A stretch of DNA of 14,994 nt from Anaerolineae bacterium (GCA_023151115.1 JAKLJP010000090.1:1-14994); one strand, 5' to 3'; numbered from the stretch's first letter, positions 7,014 through 14,063 are shown. Translations and numbers: made by a program. Notes: generated from the sequence alone by a model not told the origin.

Positions 7014-7454
7014 ATGAACTTAAATTTTAAAACTCCCAATTTCTATTTTGCCTCACCGGATCAAAAGACAAATACAGTTTCCTCCTCAAAACAATCCATT
7101 CGTGTCCTGATTGCCGATGATCATCCCCGCTCGCGGCGGGGGCTGCGAGCCTTACTGGCCACCTGGCCGGGCGTCAAAGTAGTTGGCGAGGCAGCCGATG
7201 GGCAGGAAGCTGTTCAATTGGTTGAAATGCACCATCCTGATGTGGTGCTGATGGATGCCAATATGCCGGTAATGGATGGGCTGGAAGCGACCCGGCGGAT
7301 TAAAGCGCAATGGCCCCAGATCAAAGTCGTTTTGTTAACCGTGTATAACGGACGCAGGGCCGAAGCTGTTGCCTCTGGCATTGATGTTTTTTTAGCCAAA
7401 GGTTGCCCCATTGAACTACTCTATTCTGCAATTTTGCCCTCCTCCCAATCATAG
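7014..7454 (+). CDS. Stand-alone receiver-domain protein (truncated NarL-type)
   Basis: A 146-residue protein made of a 27-residue AT-rich, low-complexity N-terminus and one receiver domain (about 29-142). Key residues are present: D35/D36, phospho-acceptor D81 in LMDANMPVMDG, T109 and K129 (FLAKGCPIELL). It ends just after the receiver fold, with no DNA-binding domain. The receiver closely resembles that of the NarL-type regulator upstream (shared RVLI-DD, ALLAT, VVGEA-G-EA, LVE, PDV-LMD), so it is probably a diverged copy that lost its helix-turn-helix. It may act as a phosphate sink, a competitor or a protein-binding output for the nearby kinase; this is inference. The ATG has only a weak purine-rich stretch upstream; no in-frame start nearer the receiver domain is seen. 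Confidence 0.85.
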   Translation: MNLNFKTPNFYFASPDQKTNTVSSSKQSIRVLIADDHPRSRRGLRALLATWPGVKVVGEAADGQEAVQLVEMHHPDVVLMDANMPVMDGLEATRRIKAQWPQIKVVLLTVYNGRRAEAVASGIDVFLAKGCPIELLYSAILPSSQS

Positions 7455-7622
7455 CAAATTGCATTTCGTTAGCTACTCTTTGCGACAGCAAGAAACAAGT
7501 GGAGGGTTGTAGTGAAAACTACATGGGCAATAATCCTTTTGGATAAAAGTACAATCACCTATCTGAGCAATGGCAAGAAACCAATCCAGGTATAGAATGG
7601 TAACCAGAAAAAGAGATCCTCT
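7455..7622 (+). other. Gap with a GAAA-capped hairpin and a short direct repeat
   Basis: TGTAGT (7508-7513) and ACTACA (7518-7523) form a 6-bp stem closed by a GAAA tetraloop. GCAAGAAAC occurs at 7488-7496 and again at 7573-7581. The mix recalled a cyclic-di-GMP riboswitch, but its other conserved blocks are not found. No terminator is visible after the receiver gene, so the next ORF may be cotranscribed. Confidence 0.35.
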
Positions 7623-8039
7623 ATGCAGCGTAATCAAAAAGAAACTCAAAAGTTAAAGTTGCTCCGATCAATTTTCTGCCCTCAGAAGGCAAAGTTCGTC
7701 GTCGCAGAAGTTAGCAACCGGTTTATCGTTCCCGATGGTCAGGCATCATGGCTTCAATGCGAGGCTTGCCAGGGCTGGCATGTCTTGATAGATAACCTAC
7801 CTTCAATAATCTCCCCTGAGAACTCGCTCCAACTTTATGAAGCGCCGGATAGTTCTATGTACGAAGCGCCTTTGTTATATAATCCTCCAGAAAAATTTTC
7901 GCCGGGATTAGTACCTTATGAGTCAGATTCTTGTACAGTGAGCAAGAAGTTATTACACAGAGGGACACGGAGAAGTCACAAAGTCCCACAGAGGAATTTT
8001 TATCGCTTCTCTGCGTGTCTCTGTGAAATCTCTGCGTAA
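7623..8039 (+). CDS. Hypothetical protein with repeat-derived C-terminus
   Basis: A 138-residue ORF that I do not recognise. Residues about 17-60 include IFCPQKAKFVVAEVSNRFIV and CEACQGWHVL, with one CxxC (CEAC) plus an earlier Cys, which is too little for a confident zinc-ribbon call. The middle is acidic and proline-rich with YEAP twice. From about residue 110 the coding sequence runs through the imperfect palindrome at 7954-8048, giving the odd tail LLHRGTRRSHKVPQ...CLCEIS, so the last 28 or so residues are probably not ancestral. The start has only a weak purine-rich site upstream. It may be a real small gene whose end was replaced by a repeat insertion, or a decaying one. Confidence 0.45.
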   Translation: MQRNQKETQKLKLLRSIFCPQKAKFVVAEVSNRFIVPDGQASWLQCEACQGWHVLIDNLPSIISPENSLQLYEAPDSSMYEAPLLYNPPEKFSPGLVPYESDSCTVSKKLLHRGTRRSHKVPQRNFYRFSACLCEISA

Positions 8040-8048
8040 CTCTGTGTT
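7954..8048. repeat. Large imperfect palindrome built from cacagag-like words
   Basis: The left arm (about 7955-7995) and the reverse complement of the right arm (about 8005-8047) align along roughly 41 nt, both made of repeated words such as ACACAGAG, CACGGAGA and CACAGAG. The centre is AT-rich (AATTTTTATCG). Such elements recur in many environmental bacterial genomes. It overlaps the end of the hypothetical gene at 7623-8039. Confidence 0.75.
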
Positions 8049-8071
8049 CCTGTTTTGGTTCTGGCTCGTCC

Positions 8072-8128
8072 AGGTTAGGGGATTTGGGGATGGAAAATAA
8101 AGGGAAAAATCTCCTAATCTCCTTATCC
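8072..8128. repeat. Second word-repeat palindrome (ggggatt words)
   Basis: GGTTAGGGGATTTGGGGAT (8073-8091) pairs imperfectly (about 14 of 19 positions) with the segment at 8109-8128 made of ATCTCC words. The centre is purine-rich. It lies 24 bp after the cacagag palindrome, so two elements with different words are stacked here. Confidence 0.55.
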
Positions 8129-8269
8129 CGGCTCCAAATCATTGGAAAAAACTTTTCTGGATATCTATAAATTTTTGAGAAGTGAGGCACGCCTGCCGAC
8201 TGTAAAGCCTGCCACAGATGTACTGGCTCTTTAACTTTGGATACGCCGAGATTATCAATAGTTGAAAAA

Positions 8270-8293
8270 GGACTACAACAAATGTGGTAGTTC
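8270..8293 (+). other. Upstream hairpin of module B
   Basis: GGACTAC (8270-8276) pairs with GTAGTTC (8287-8293), with one G-U pair. From CTACAAC onward, 16 of 20 positions match the hairpin at 6805-6824. Confidence 0.5.
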
Positions 8294-8311
8294 TTCTACG
8301 CCAACTGTCGT

Positions 8312-8340
8312 AAAGACTGCTCATAAAGCGGTCTTTTTTG
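8312..8340 (+). terminator. Rho-independent terminator of module B
   Basis: AAAGACTGCT (8312-8321) pairs with AGCGGTCTTT (8327-8336), 10 bp with one G-U pair and loop CATAA, followed by further T residues. It ends transcription from upstream before the PA14 protein gene, or ends a small RNA that includes the hairpin at 8270. Confidence 0.8.
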
Positions 8341-8366
8341 TGTATCACAAATCCTCTTCCAGGCCG

Positions 8367-8395
8367 ATTACAAACAAGGGGTTGTAGCGTATACT
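8367..8395 (+). promoter_or_regulatory. Promoter of the PA14 surface protein gene (module B)
   Basis: ATTACA (8367-8372), 17-bp spacer, TATACT (8390-8395). Start of transcription would be near 8402, with a leader of about 65 nt. Confidence 0.55.
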
Positions 8396-8451
8396 GAGAT
8401 AATGAAGGTAAAGACCGATACGCCGGTTAGAGAAACGACATTAAAGGTTAT

Positions 8452-8457
8452 GGAGGG
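8452..8457 (+). promoter_or_regulatory. Strong ribosome binding site fixing the start at 8467
   Basis: GGAGGG lies 9 nt before the ATG at 8467 and settles the choice of start. Confidence 0.8.
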
Positions 8458-8466
8458 ATTGACGGT

Positions 8467-10668
8467 ATGGAAAACAAAAATTACTTTGATCAACTGATCC
8501 AAAGTTCAGTAATGACCAAGATTATCCTGGCTACAGTGATACTCATCTGGGCCATTGTTTTTGCGCTGCTGATTGCCGGAACAACTTTGGTACTGGAAAG
8601 ACCGAGCGATGCTTTAGTTCCCACTGCCAGCGTCAACACGCCGGTAATTAGCTTAAACCCGGCCACCATCTCAGCGGGTGAAGCGGTAACGGTCCAGGGT
8701 GAAGGCTGGCCAAGCGGTTCCAAAATCTTAATTTACCTGGTTGGGCCACAAACACCTCATTACGCCATTAGCAATGCCACCGTTGACTCAAATGGACGCT
8801 TCGGTGTGGAATTTATTTTCCCAACCGATCCACGCTGGGCTAACCTGGGGTCCGTTCAAGTTTTAGCTCAAACCGAAGATAGCAGTAGTTCAGCCCAGGC
8901 ATTTTTAACCTTACTTCCACTGCCGGAGGAGACTACCGCAACCCCAACGGAGATAGCGACAACCGCCAGCCCCACCGGCACACCGACCACGGTTATTCAA
9001 GAAGTTACAGCGACAGCTTTACCGGAAGCTACGGCGACAGCCGTACCGGCAGGCTCAGCGCAACTGGTTGTTAATGCAGCAAATTTGAATGTTCGCAGTG
9101 GCCCTGGGGTTGACTATTCAATTGTGGCAGTTCTACAAAATGGACAAACAGCCGAAATAACCGGACGCAGCTATGATGCCCGCTGGTGGCAAATCCGAAT
9201 ACCCGGCGGCTATGGTTGGGTGTCAACCCAGTATGTGACGGCGCAGAATGTGGCCAATGTTCCGCTGGTTCAGGGACCGCCTGCCCCCGCACCAACGGCA
9301 ACCCCACAACCGGCGGCTACCGCTACGCCGGTAACCATTACCGATTGGCGTGGTGAGTACTTTAACAATATCACTCTAAGCGGCGCGCCAGTAGTGGTCC
9401 GCAACGATGGCAATGTCAGCTTCAATTGGGGCACTGGGGCGCCGGCAGCCAATATCCCAGCCGACAACTTCTCGGCCCGCTGGACCCGCACTCTCTACCT
9501 GGATGGAGGAACGTACCGTTTCATCCTGCGGGTGGATGATGGCGTCCGCCTGTGGCTGGACGACCGCTTAATCATTGATGCCTGGTACGATGGCGCAGCT
9601 CGTGATGTTAGCGGCATCTATACTCTGGGCAGCGGCAATCATAATCTGCGCATTGAGTATTATGAACACGCCGGAGATGCCACTATTGTCCTGTGGTGGG
9701 AGAAGATAGCCGACGACAATAATAACAATAACGACAACGGTAATGATAACGACAATGATAATGACAATGACAATGACAATGATAATGGCAACGATAACGA
9801 TAATGACAACTACGATGACTGGAAGGGCGAATACTACTCCGACCAGGACCTGGACGACCGTGAATTTACCCGCAATGATGAAAGAATTGATTTTGATTGG
9901 GAGGATGAAGCGCCTAGAGACCTGCCGCACGACAACTTCTCGGTGCGCTGGAGTCGCAAGTACGATTTTAAGGAAGGGCGCTATCGCTTCCAGGCCCGCG
10001 CCGACGACGGCATCCGGGTTTATCTGGATGGCAAACGCATTATCAATGAATGGCACGACAGCGACGGCGGAGAACTGTACAGCGTGGAGCGCGACTTAAC
10101 GGCCGGCAAACACAGAGTGGTTGTCGAATATTATGAGGATGAAGGTGAGGCCAGGGTTTACTTTGCCTGGAAACGCCTTGGCGACCTTTCAACGCCTACG
10201 CCAACGGCTACCCTAACTCCGACCTTAACTCCAACGCCGACCAGCACGGCTACCATCACGCCAACAGCGACAGTGACCGGTACCGTTACAACTGAACCTA
10301 CGGCTACACCAACGGAAACGCCAACCAGTACCGCTACCGCCACACCGACAGAAACACCAACCGAGACTCCGACCAGCACGGCTACCATCACCTCAACCGC
10401 AACGTTGACCGGTAGCGGTATCCTTGAACCTGCTCAGGAGCCAACAGCAACGCCAACCAGTACTGCTACTATCGCACCGACCGCTACACCGACCGACACC
10501 CCCACCTTGACCCCCGAACCCCCAACCCCAACACCTGAACCGCCGACCCCCACTCCCGAACCTCCAACCACAACCCCGGAGCCACCCACCCCAACACCCG
10601 AACCTCCTACCGCAACCCCTGAACCTCCCACCGCGACTCCGCCATCAACTGACATTTCGACCCACTGA
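8467..10668 (+). CDS. Surface protein: membrane anchor, SH3, two PA14 domains, DN-repeat linker, Thr/Pro tail
   Basis: A 733-residue protein. An N-terminal membrane segment (about 17-40) without an obvious cleavage site probably acts as a signal anchor, leaving the rest outside. Next come an Ig/IPT-like domain (about 58-145, [18 protein letters not shown]), a Thr-rich linker, a bacterial SH3 domain (about 200-261, [28 protein letters not shown]), PA14 domain 1 (about 291-412, [19 protein letters not shown]), a DN-repeat linker (416-451), an acidic PA14 domain 2 (about 452-570, [19 protein letters not shown]) and a Thr/Pro tail (575-733). PA14 domains usually bind carbohydrate; SH3_3 domains often bind peptidoglycan. 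No catalytic domain, LPXTG or C-terminal membrane anchor is seen. Likely a cell-wall-associated adhesin or glycan binder. Its promoter module resembles that of the receiver gene upstream. A terminator follows directly. Confidence 0.9.
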   Translation: MENKNYFDQLIQSSVMTKIILATVILIWAIVFALLIAGTTLVLERPSDALVPTASVNTPVISLNPATISAGEAVTVQGEGWPSGSKILIYLVGPQTPHYAISNATVDSNGRFGVEFIFPTDPRWANLGSVQVLAQTEDSSSSAQAFLTLLPLPEETTATPTEIATTASPTGTPTTVIQEVTATALPEATATAVPAGSAQLVVNAANLNVRSGPGVDYSIVAVLQNGQTAEITGRSYDARWWQIRIPGGYGWVSTQYVTAQNVANVPLVQGPPAPAPTATPQPAATATPVTITDWRGEYFNNITLSGAPVVVRNDGNVSFNWGTGAPAANIPADNFSARWTRTLYLDGGTYRFILRVDDGVRLWLDDRLIIDAWYDGAARDVSGIYTLGSGNHNLRIEYYEHAGDATIVLWWEKIADDNNNNNDNGNDNDNDNDNDNDNDNGNDNDNDNYDDWKGEYYSDQDLDDREFTRNDERIDFDWEDEAPRDLPHDNFSVRWSRKYDFKEGRYRFQARADDGIRVYLDGKRIINEWHDSDGGELYSVERDLTAGKHRVVVEYYEDEGEARVYFAWKRLGDLSTPTPTATLTPTLTPTPTSTATITPTATVTGTVTTEPTATPTETPTSTATATPTETPTETPTSTATITSTATLTGSGILEPAQEPTATPTSTATIAPTATPTDTPTLTPEPPTPTPEPPTPTPEPPTTTPEPPTPTPEPPTATPEPPTATPPSTDISTH
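9713..9807 (+). repeat. Hexamer microsatellite encoding the Asp-Asn linker
   Basis: Codons for Asp and Asn (GAC/GAT, AAT/AAC) alternate for about 30 codons between the two PA14 domains, with seven unbroken Asn-Asp pairs at residues 426-439. Codons vary (GAT/GAC, AAT/AAC), so it is not a perfect DNA repeat, but it is prone to in-frame slippage. Changes by 6 bp would alter linker length without breaking the frame. Confidence 0.85.
10189..10665 (+). repeat. Degenerate Thr/Pro-coding repeat (protein tail)
   Basis: This stretch codes for TPT, TAT and PEPPTPT-type units. The last third is a cleaner 15- or 18-bp repeat coding PPTPTPE-like units, six to seven times in a row. Such tails are typical spacers, possibly O-glycosylated, in surface proteins of Chloroflexota. 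Long antisense frames over it are compositional artefacts. Confidence 0.8.
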
Positions 10669-10683
10669 AATCGCCATAGAAAA

Positions 10684-10717
10684 GACCTTGGAGGTTTGCT
10701 CCAAGGTCCTTCTTTTA
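10684..10717 (+). terminator. Rho-independent terminator of the PA14 protein gene
   Basis: GACCTTGGAG (10684-10693) and CTCCAAGGTC (10699-10708) form a perfect 10-bp stem with a GTTTG loop, followed by CTTCTTTTAG. It begins 16 bp after the stop codon. Confidence 0.9.
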
Positions 10718-10944
10718 GACAGCTGCCGATATATTACTTTTTCGGCTTCTCTTTGCGTGCTCTGTTTGAATAAAGGGCATCTCAAGCGATCAAAAACTAG
10801 CCTCCCCCACCCACCCCGCTACCCTTCTGCCTCTCTGCCGCCATCCCCCCTCCGGCGAGCCAGCCCCATCGAGGAGCGCCTCACTTTCAGCCCATTTCCC
10901 CAAATCTTGGGGTGAAGTTTATCGAATGCCCCTAACTCTCTGAC
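10718..10944. other. Convergent intergenic region with repeat remnants
   Basis: No gene is supported. CTTCTCTTTGCGTGCTCTGT near 10747-10767 resembles one arm of the cacagag palindrome, suggesting a decayed or partial copy. Pyrimidine-rich words (about 10800-10860) follow. CCCCAA (10898-10903) and TTGGGG (10907-10912) form a small hairpin about 33 bp past the stop of the minus-strand decarboxylase gene, but no T tract follows it on that strand, so it is at best a weak terminator. Confidence 0.5.
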
Positions 10945-12291
10945 CTACACCTGTTCCGCCACCCTCAAAATCGCCTCCAAACTTTGCTCCACATCATCCT
11001 CCGTCGTGGCCCACGACGACACGCTGATTCGCATCGCCGGCTGGCCTTGCCAGACCGTGCCGCCGCACCAACATGTGCCATCTTCTTGCAAAGCGGCAAT
11101 CACCCGGCGAGTCTGCTCCGCCCCACCGAACGAAACCAACACTTGGTTAAGAACCACCTCGTTGAGAATAAGATAGCCTGCGGCGGACAAGCCCTCGGCC
11201 AGACGGGCAGCGTGACGGCAGCAGCGTTCGATCAGATCGGCCAGGCCAGAACGCCCCAGCGAGCGCAGCGCCGCCCAGATTTCGACTCCCCGCGCCCGGC
11301 GGGACATCTCCGGAGTGTATAGTCCCGGCTCCCGCTGCTCGCCCAGGGTCAAATAAGCCGCGCTGAAACTCATCGCTGCCCGCAGCGATTCTTCCTGCCG
11401 GCAGATCACCAGGCCGCTATCATAAGGCACGTTGAGCCACTTGTGTGCGTCCACTGCCCATGAGTCGGCCCCAGTCAGTCCCGCGGTCAAGTGTACTCGC
11501 CGGGGGGCGGCGGCAGCCCACAGGCCAAATGCACCGTCCACGTGAACCCAGGCTCCTGCTTGACGAGCGGCGGCGCACAATTGCGAGCCCGGGTCAAACG
11601 CGCCGGTATTGACATTCCCGGCTTGCAAACACAGAATCGTCGTTTCCGTCAGCGGCGGCAGGGCGTCAGGCCGCATCCGGCCCTGCCCATCCACCGGCAC
11701 GCGGCTGACCCGCTCACGTCCCAGGCCGAGCAGGCTCAGCGCTTTGAGGATGCTCACATGCACCTCGCCCCCCACCACCACCCGCAGCTCCGGCGCACCA
11801 AACAACCCCCGCCCCTCGACATCCCAACCCAACCGGTGCAGCAAGGCATGCCGAGCCGCGGCCAGACCGGTCAGGTTCGCCATCGTCGCCCCGGTGACAA
11901 AGCCCACCCCCGCTTCGGACGGCAAACCAAGAAGTTCCAGCAGCCAGCGCCCGGCCACCTCTTCAAGCTTCGCCCCAATCGGCGAGGCAGCGACCATATC
12001 GGCCGGCTGATCCCAGGCCCCGGCCAGCCAATTGGCTGCCAGCGCCGCCGGCAGTGAACTGCCGGTGACAAAGCCAAAACAGCGTCCCCCCGCCGAAGCG
12101 ACCGTCGCCGGGGAGCCAATCTCGTCGAGCAGGGCCAGGATCGCGGCTGGGTCAGTAGGTTCATCCGGCAAAGGGTGATCCAACGCTTGCAGCCGGGCCA
12201 GCGCCGCCGCCGAGGGCGTCACCTGCCGCTGCGGCAGAATTTCCAAATAATTTGTAGCCCGTTCGGCGGCCAATTCTAGCAATGTTTTCAC
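10945..12291 (-). CDS. PLP-dependent group II decarboxylase family protein
   Basis: A 448-residue fold-type I pyridoxal phosphate enzyme of the aromatic-L-amino-acid/glutamate decarboxylase superfamily. Visible landmarks: GFVTGATMANLTGLAAARHA (about 129-148, cofactor phosphate region), GGEVHVSILKALSLLGLG with the ring-stacking His, HVDGAFGLW with D252 contacting the pyridine nitrogen, and DAHKWLNVPYDSG with Schiff-base Lys284. The C-terminal small domain ends MRISVSSWATTEDDVEQSL. Length is typical. Start is GTG 12291 with AGAAGG (complement of 12301-12306) 9 nt upstream. It lies 121 bp after the DUF1028 gene on the same strand, separated by a palindrome, so the two may be cotranscribed. Substrate unknown: decarboxylases, aldolases and related lyases share these motifs. 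Confidence 0.88.
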   Translation of the reverse strand: MKTLLELAAERATNYLEILPQRQVTPSAAALARLQALDHPLPDEPTDPAAILALLDEIGSPATVASAGGRCFGFVTGSSLPAALAANWLAGAWDQPADMVAASPIGAKLEEVAGRWLLELLGLPSEAGVGFVTGATMANLTGLAAARHALLHRLGWDVEGRGLFGAPELRVVVGGEVHVSILKALSLLGLGRERVSRVPVDGQGRMRPDALPPLTETTILCLQAGNVNTGAFDPGSQLCAAARQAGAWVHVDGAFGLWAAAAPRRVHLTAGLTGADSWAVDAHKWLNVPYDSGLVICRQEESLRAAMSFSAAYLTLGEQREPGLYTPEMSRRARGVEIWAALRSLGRSGLADLIERCCRHAARLAEGLSAAGYLILNEVVLNQVLVSFGGAEQTRRVIAALQEDGTCWCGGTVWQGQPAMRISVSSWATTEDDVEQSLEAILRVAEQV

Positions 12292-12319
12292 GGGTATTTA
12301 CCTTCTGAGCAAGAGGTTT

Positions 12320-12385
12320 AATCACGAAGGCACAAAGACACCAAGAAAAATTTAGAAACCTTGTGTCTTTGTGTCTTTGTGGTTC
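12320..12385. repeat. Word-repeat palindrome (cacaaag words) between two minus-strand genes
   Basis: The left arm (about 12320-12346: ATCACGAAGG, CACAAAGACA) and the reverse complement of the right arm (about 12358-12385, TTGTGTCTTT repeated) agree at most of 27 positions. The centre is AT-rich (AAAATTTAG). It has the same design as the 7954-8048 element with related words. As RNA it would form a long hairpin between the DUF1028 and decarboxylase messages. Confidence 0.75.
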
Positions 12386-12412
12386 CAACTTGCCCGGTGA
12401 GACAAGACTGCC

Positions 12413-13285
12413 TCAACCGGCCGCGAAGCGCTGGCGCAGAAATTCCAGGGCTACCACGTCAATCAGGGTGTTGTGCCAGCGCTCTTCCAGGTTCTCGACG
12501 GCATACAAATCCCACAGCGCTTTTTTGGTCGCTTCGTCGTAGCTGCCGTGCGCCTCGCCCTGATAATGGCCGGATTGGCGCAGAATGAGCTGTAATTCGC
12601 TGGCGATAGTTGCGTCAATCGCCCTCAATTCCTCCGGGCTAGATTTGGTCAGGTAAAGCCGGTGCAGATCGAGCAGGCGGCGCAGCTCGGCGATGGGTTC
12701 GAGATGGTCGTCCACCCGCAAATCAATGTAGCGGTCATTTCGACCGGCATAGCCGCCGCCGGTGCGAACCACCAGCAGCGCCGCCGACTGTTGGCCGCGC
12801 CGATCGCCCCCGGCAGCTTGCCCGGCCGCCAGAGCGGTCACTAATCGTTCAGCCAAAGTGCCTGGGGTTGCCTCAAAGGTCCGGGCCAGCGCCTCCACCG
12901 TATCCTCACCGACCAGAATGTTGCCCCCGCAAGCATACCCTTCGCCGATAATATGCCCGGCCCAGGGAAAACAGCCTTCGCCGGTAAAAGCTGCCGCTCG
13001 ACCCCGCGCGTCAACCAGCAGCACTTGTCTTTGCTCAACCTCATGATCTGTGGCTAATAGCTGTTTCAGGGTTTCGGCGGCGGTCCAGCCGGCGGCCATT
13101 AAACGCAGTCCTTCCGGTCCAAAGGCGGCATTGGCAAAAGACTGGGTGGCAACCGCCCCCACCCCGGCCCGCGCCCAGGGCACCACCGAACCCACCGCCA
13201 AAAATTTGGACTGCACCGCCACCCCCAGATCGCCGTTGGCGGGGTCGCGGGCTACAATGGAAAATGTTGAGGGGTAAAGTTTCAT
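12413..13285 (-). CDS. DUF1028 Ntn-hydrolase-like protein with C-terminal peptidoglycan-binding-like region
   Basis: A 290-residue protein. Residues about 5-200 are a clear DUF1028 domain: TFSIVARDPANGDLGVAVQSKFLAVGS, ATQSFANAAFGPEGL, VDARGRAAAFTGEGCFPWAGH, ACGGNILVG, and a late SAALLVVR / DLRVDDHLEPIAEL. DUF1028 proteins have an Ntn-hydrolase-type fold; activity is not established, and some are linked by context to peptide or amino-acid breakdown. The C-terminal part (about 205-290, with LYLTKSSPEELRAI and GSYDEATKKALWDLYAVENLEERW) resembles the putative peptidoglycan-binding tail often attached to this family. No signal peptide is visible. The ATG has a strong AGGAGAGG upstream. It is divergent from the ThpR gene and followed by the decarboxylase. 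Confidence 0.9.
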   Translation of the reverse strand: MKLYPSTFSIVARDPANGDLGVAVQSKFLAVGSVVPWARAGVGAVATQSFANAAFGPEGLRLMAAGWTAAETLKQLLATDHEVEQRQVLLVDARGRAAAFTGEGCFPWAGHIIGEGYACGGNILVGEDTVEALARTFEATPGTLAERLVTALAAGQAAGGDRRGQQSAALLVVRTGGGYAGRNDRYIDLRVDDHLEPIAELRRLLDLHRLYLTKSSPEELRAIDATIASELQLILRQSGHYQGEAHGSYDEATKKALWDLYAVENLEERWHNTLIDVVALEFLRQRFAAG

Positions 13286-13310
13286 GCTAGGTTCCTCTCC
13301 TGAAGAAAAA

Positions 13311-13364
13311 GAGGCGAGGACTCGTGAGGCGAAGAGGCGAGGAAATTCTTCGAGTCCTCGCCTC
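13311..13364. repeat. Word-repeat palindrome (gaggcgagga words) in a divergent promoter region
   Basis: GAGGCGAGGACTCG (13311-13324) and CGAGTCCTCGCCTC (13351-13364) are perfect 14-nt inverted arms around 26 nt that contain two more copies of the word GAGGCGA and an AAATT centre. The design matches the other palindromes, but with GC-rich words. It lies between the divergent DUF1028 and ThpR genes. Confidence 0.75.
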
Positions 13365-13435
13365 CGCCTCCCCGCCTCATTCCCCGGCCCGACGCCGGGA
13401 GCATACTATACTTTGTCGCCAGAGCTTTGTCAATG

Positions 13436-13444
13436 TGGTATAAT
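13436..13444 (+). promoter_or_regulatory. Extended -10 directly before the ThpR gene
   Basis: TGGTATAAT is a consensus extended -10 (hexamer 13439-13444). No good -35 is found at 17 bp; TTGTCG (13413-13418) is 20 bp away. Expected transcription start is about 13451, which is next to the ATG at 13452. Confidence 0.65.
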
Positions 13445-13451
13445 CTGGGGT

Positions 13452-14063
13452 ATGAAGTCAACCCTTCGCACTTTTATTGCCATCGAACTTTCAACCGAAG
13501 CGCAAACGGCGCTGGCGAAGTTGCAGCAACGTTTGAAGGCGGTTGTGCCACCACAGAGTGTCCGCTGGACTGCGCCAGAGAATATTCACCTGACCCTGCA
13601 TTTTTTGGGTGATGTGGCCGTGGATAAGGTGAGCAAAATCACTAATCTGATGCAAGCGGCAGCAGCCACCTGCTCACCTTTTTCTCTTACGCTCGGCGGA
13701 TTGGGCTGTTTCCCCAACACCCGGCGTCCGCGCATTGTCTGGACCGGGGTTTCGGGTCAAGTCGAGATATTGCTCAAGCTCCACCGCGAGTTGAGCGAAG
13801 GGTTGAAAACTATCGGCTTCACCCCCGAAGCCCGCCCCTACTCCCCTCATTTAACGGTGGGCCGGGTAAAGGATGGACTTCCGCAGCGGCTGTTAAACCA
13901 ATTGGGGCATGTTCTGGAGCAAACACAGCCACAGGTGGGGCAAGTTGCTGCGCTTGATGTGGCCGAAATCAGCCTGATGCAGAGCGATTTGAAACCGGCC
14001 GGGCCTATTTATACTCAACTTGCGGCAGCAGCGCTCAACCCAATGGCCAGCCCGTCCCGCTAA
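13452..14063 (+). CDS. thpR: RNA 2',3'-cyclic phosphodiesterase (2'-5' RNA ligase family)
   Basis: A 203-residue member of the 2H phosphoesterase family. Both catalytic HxTx motifs are present: HLTL at 46-49 (in NIHLTLHFLGDV) and HLTV at 133-136 (in YSPHLTVGRV). The N-terminus TLRTFIAIELS, the PRIVWTGV strand and the late ISLMQSDL are all typical of ThpR/LigT. It hydrolyses 2',3'-cyclic phosphate ends of RNA; the ligase reaction is known only in vitro. The frame is open back to 13284, but the family N-terminus begins at ATG 13452, just behind the -10, so the longer version is rejected. No Shine-Dalgarno is usable at this spacing, which supports a leaderless message. The last dozen residues are low in conservation. 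Confidence 0.92.
   Translation: MKSTLRTFIAIELSTEAQTALAKLQQRLKAVVPPQSVRWTAPENIHLTLHFLGDVAVDKVSKITNLMQAAAATCSPFSLTLGGLGCFPNTRRPRIVWTGVSGQVEILLKLHRELSEGLKTIGFTPEARPYSPHLTVGRVKDGLPQRLLNQLGHVLEQTQPQVGQVAALDVAEISLMQSDLKPAGPIYTQLAAAALNPMASPSR

Larger units (their letters stand above)
8040..8466 (+). other. Long intergenic region before the PA14 protein gene
   Basis: No coding frame is supported. From left to right it holds the end of the cacagag palindrome, the ggggatt palindrome, an AT-rich stretch with a small TCCAA/TTGGA hairpin (8133-8146), then module B: a hairpin (8270-8293), a terminator (8312-8340) and a promoter (8367-8395), followed by a leader and ribosome site for the gene at 8467. Confidence 0.65.

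Noticed and set aside
7455..7622. Cyclic-di-GMP riboswitch suggested by the GAAA-capped hairpin and GCAAGAAAC words
   Set aside because: The conserved core blocks and paired arrangement of that class are not found, and the motif order does not fit.
10158..10655. Antisense Val/Gly-rich frames (about 75 residues each) over the Thr/Pro tail
   Set aside because: They arise from reading a Thr/Pro codon repeat on the other strand; no start signals or family features.
11491..12057. 188-residue plus-strand frame over the decarboxylase gene
   Set aside because: The minus-strand gene has clear PLP-enzyme motifs; the plus-strand frame is rich in Arg, Pro and Gln with no recognisable domain.
13284..13451. 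56-residue N-terminal extension of ThpR
   Set aside because: It is translated from the palindrome and the promoter region, is low complexity, and the family N-terminus begins at ATG 13452.
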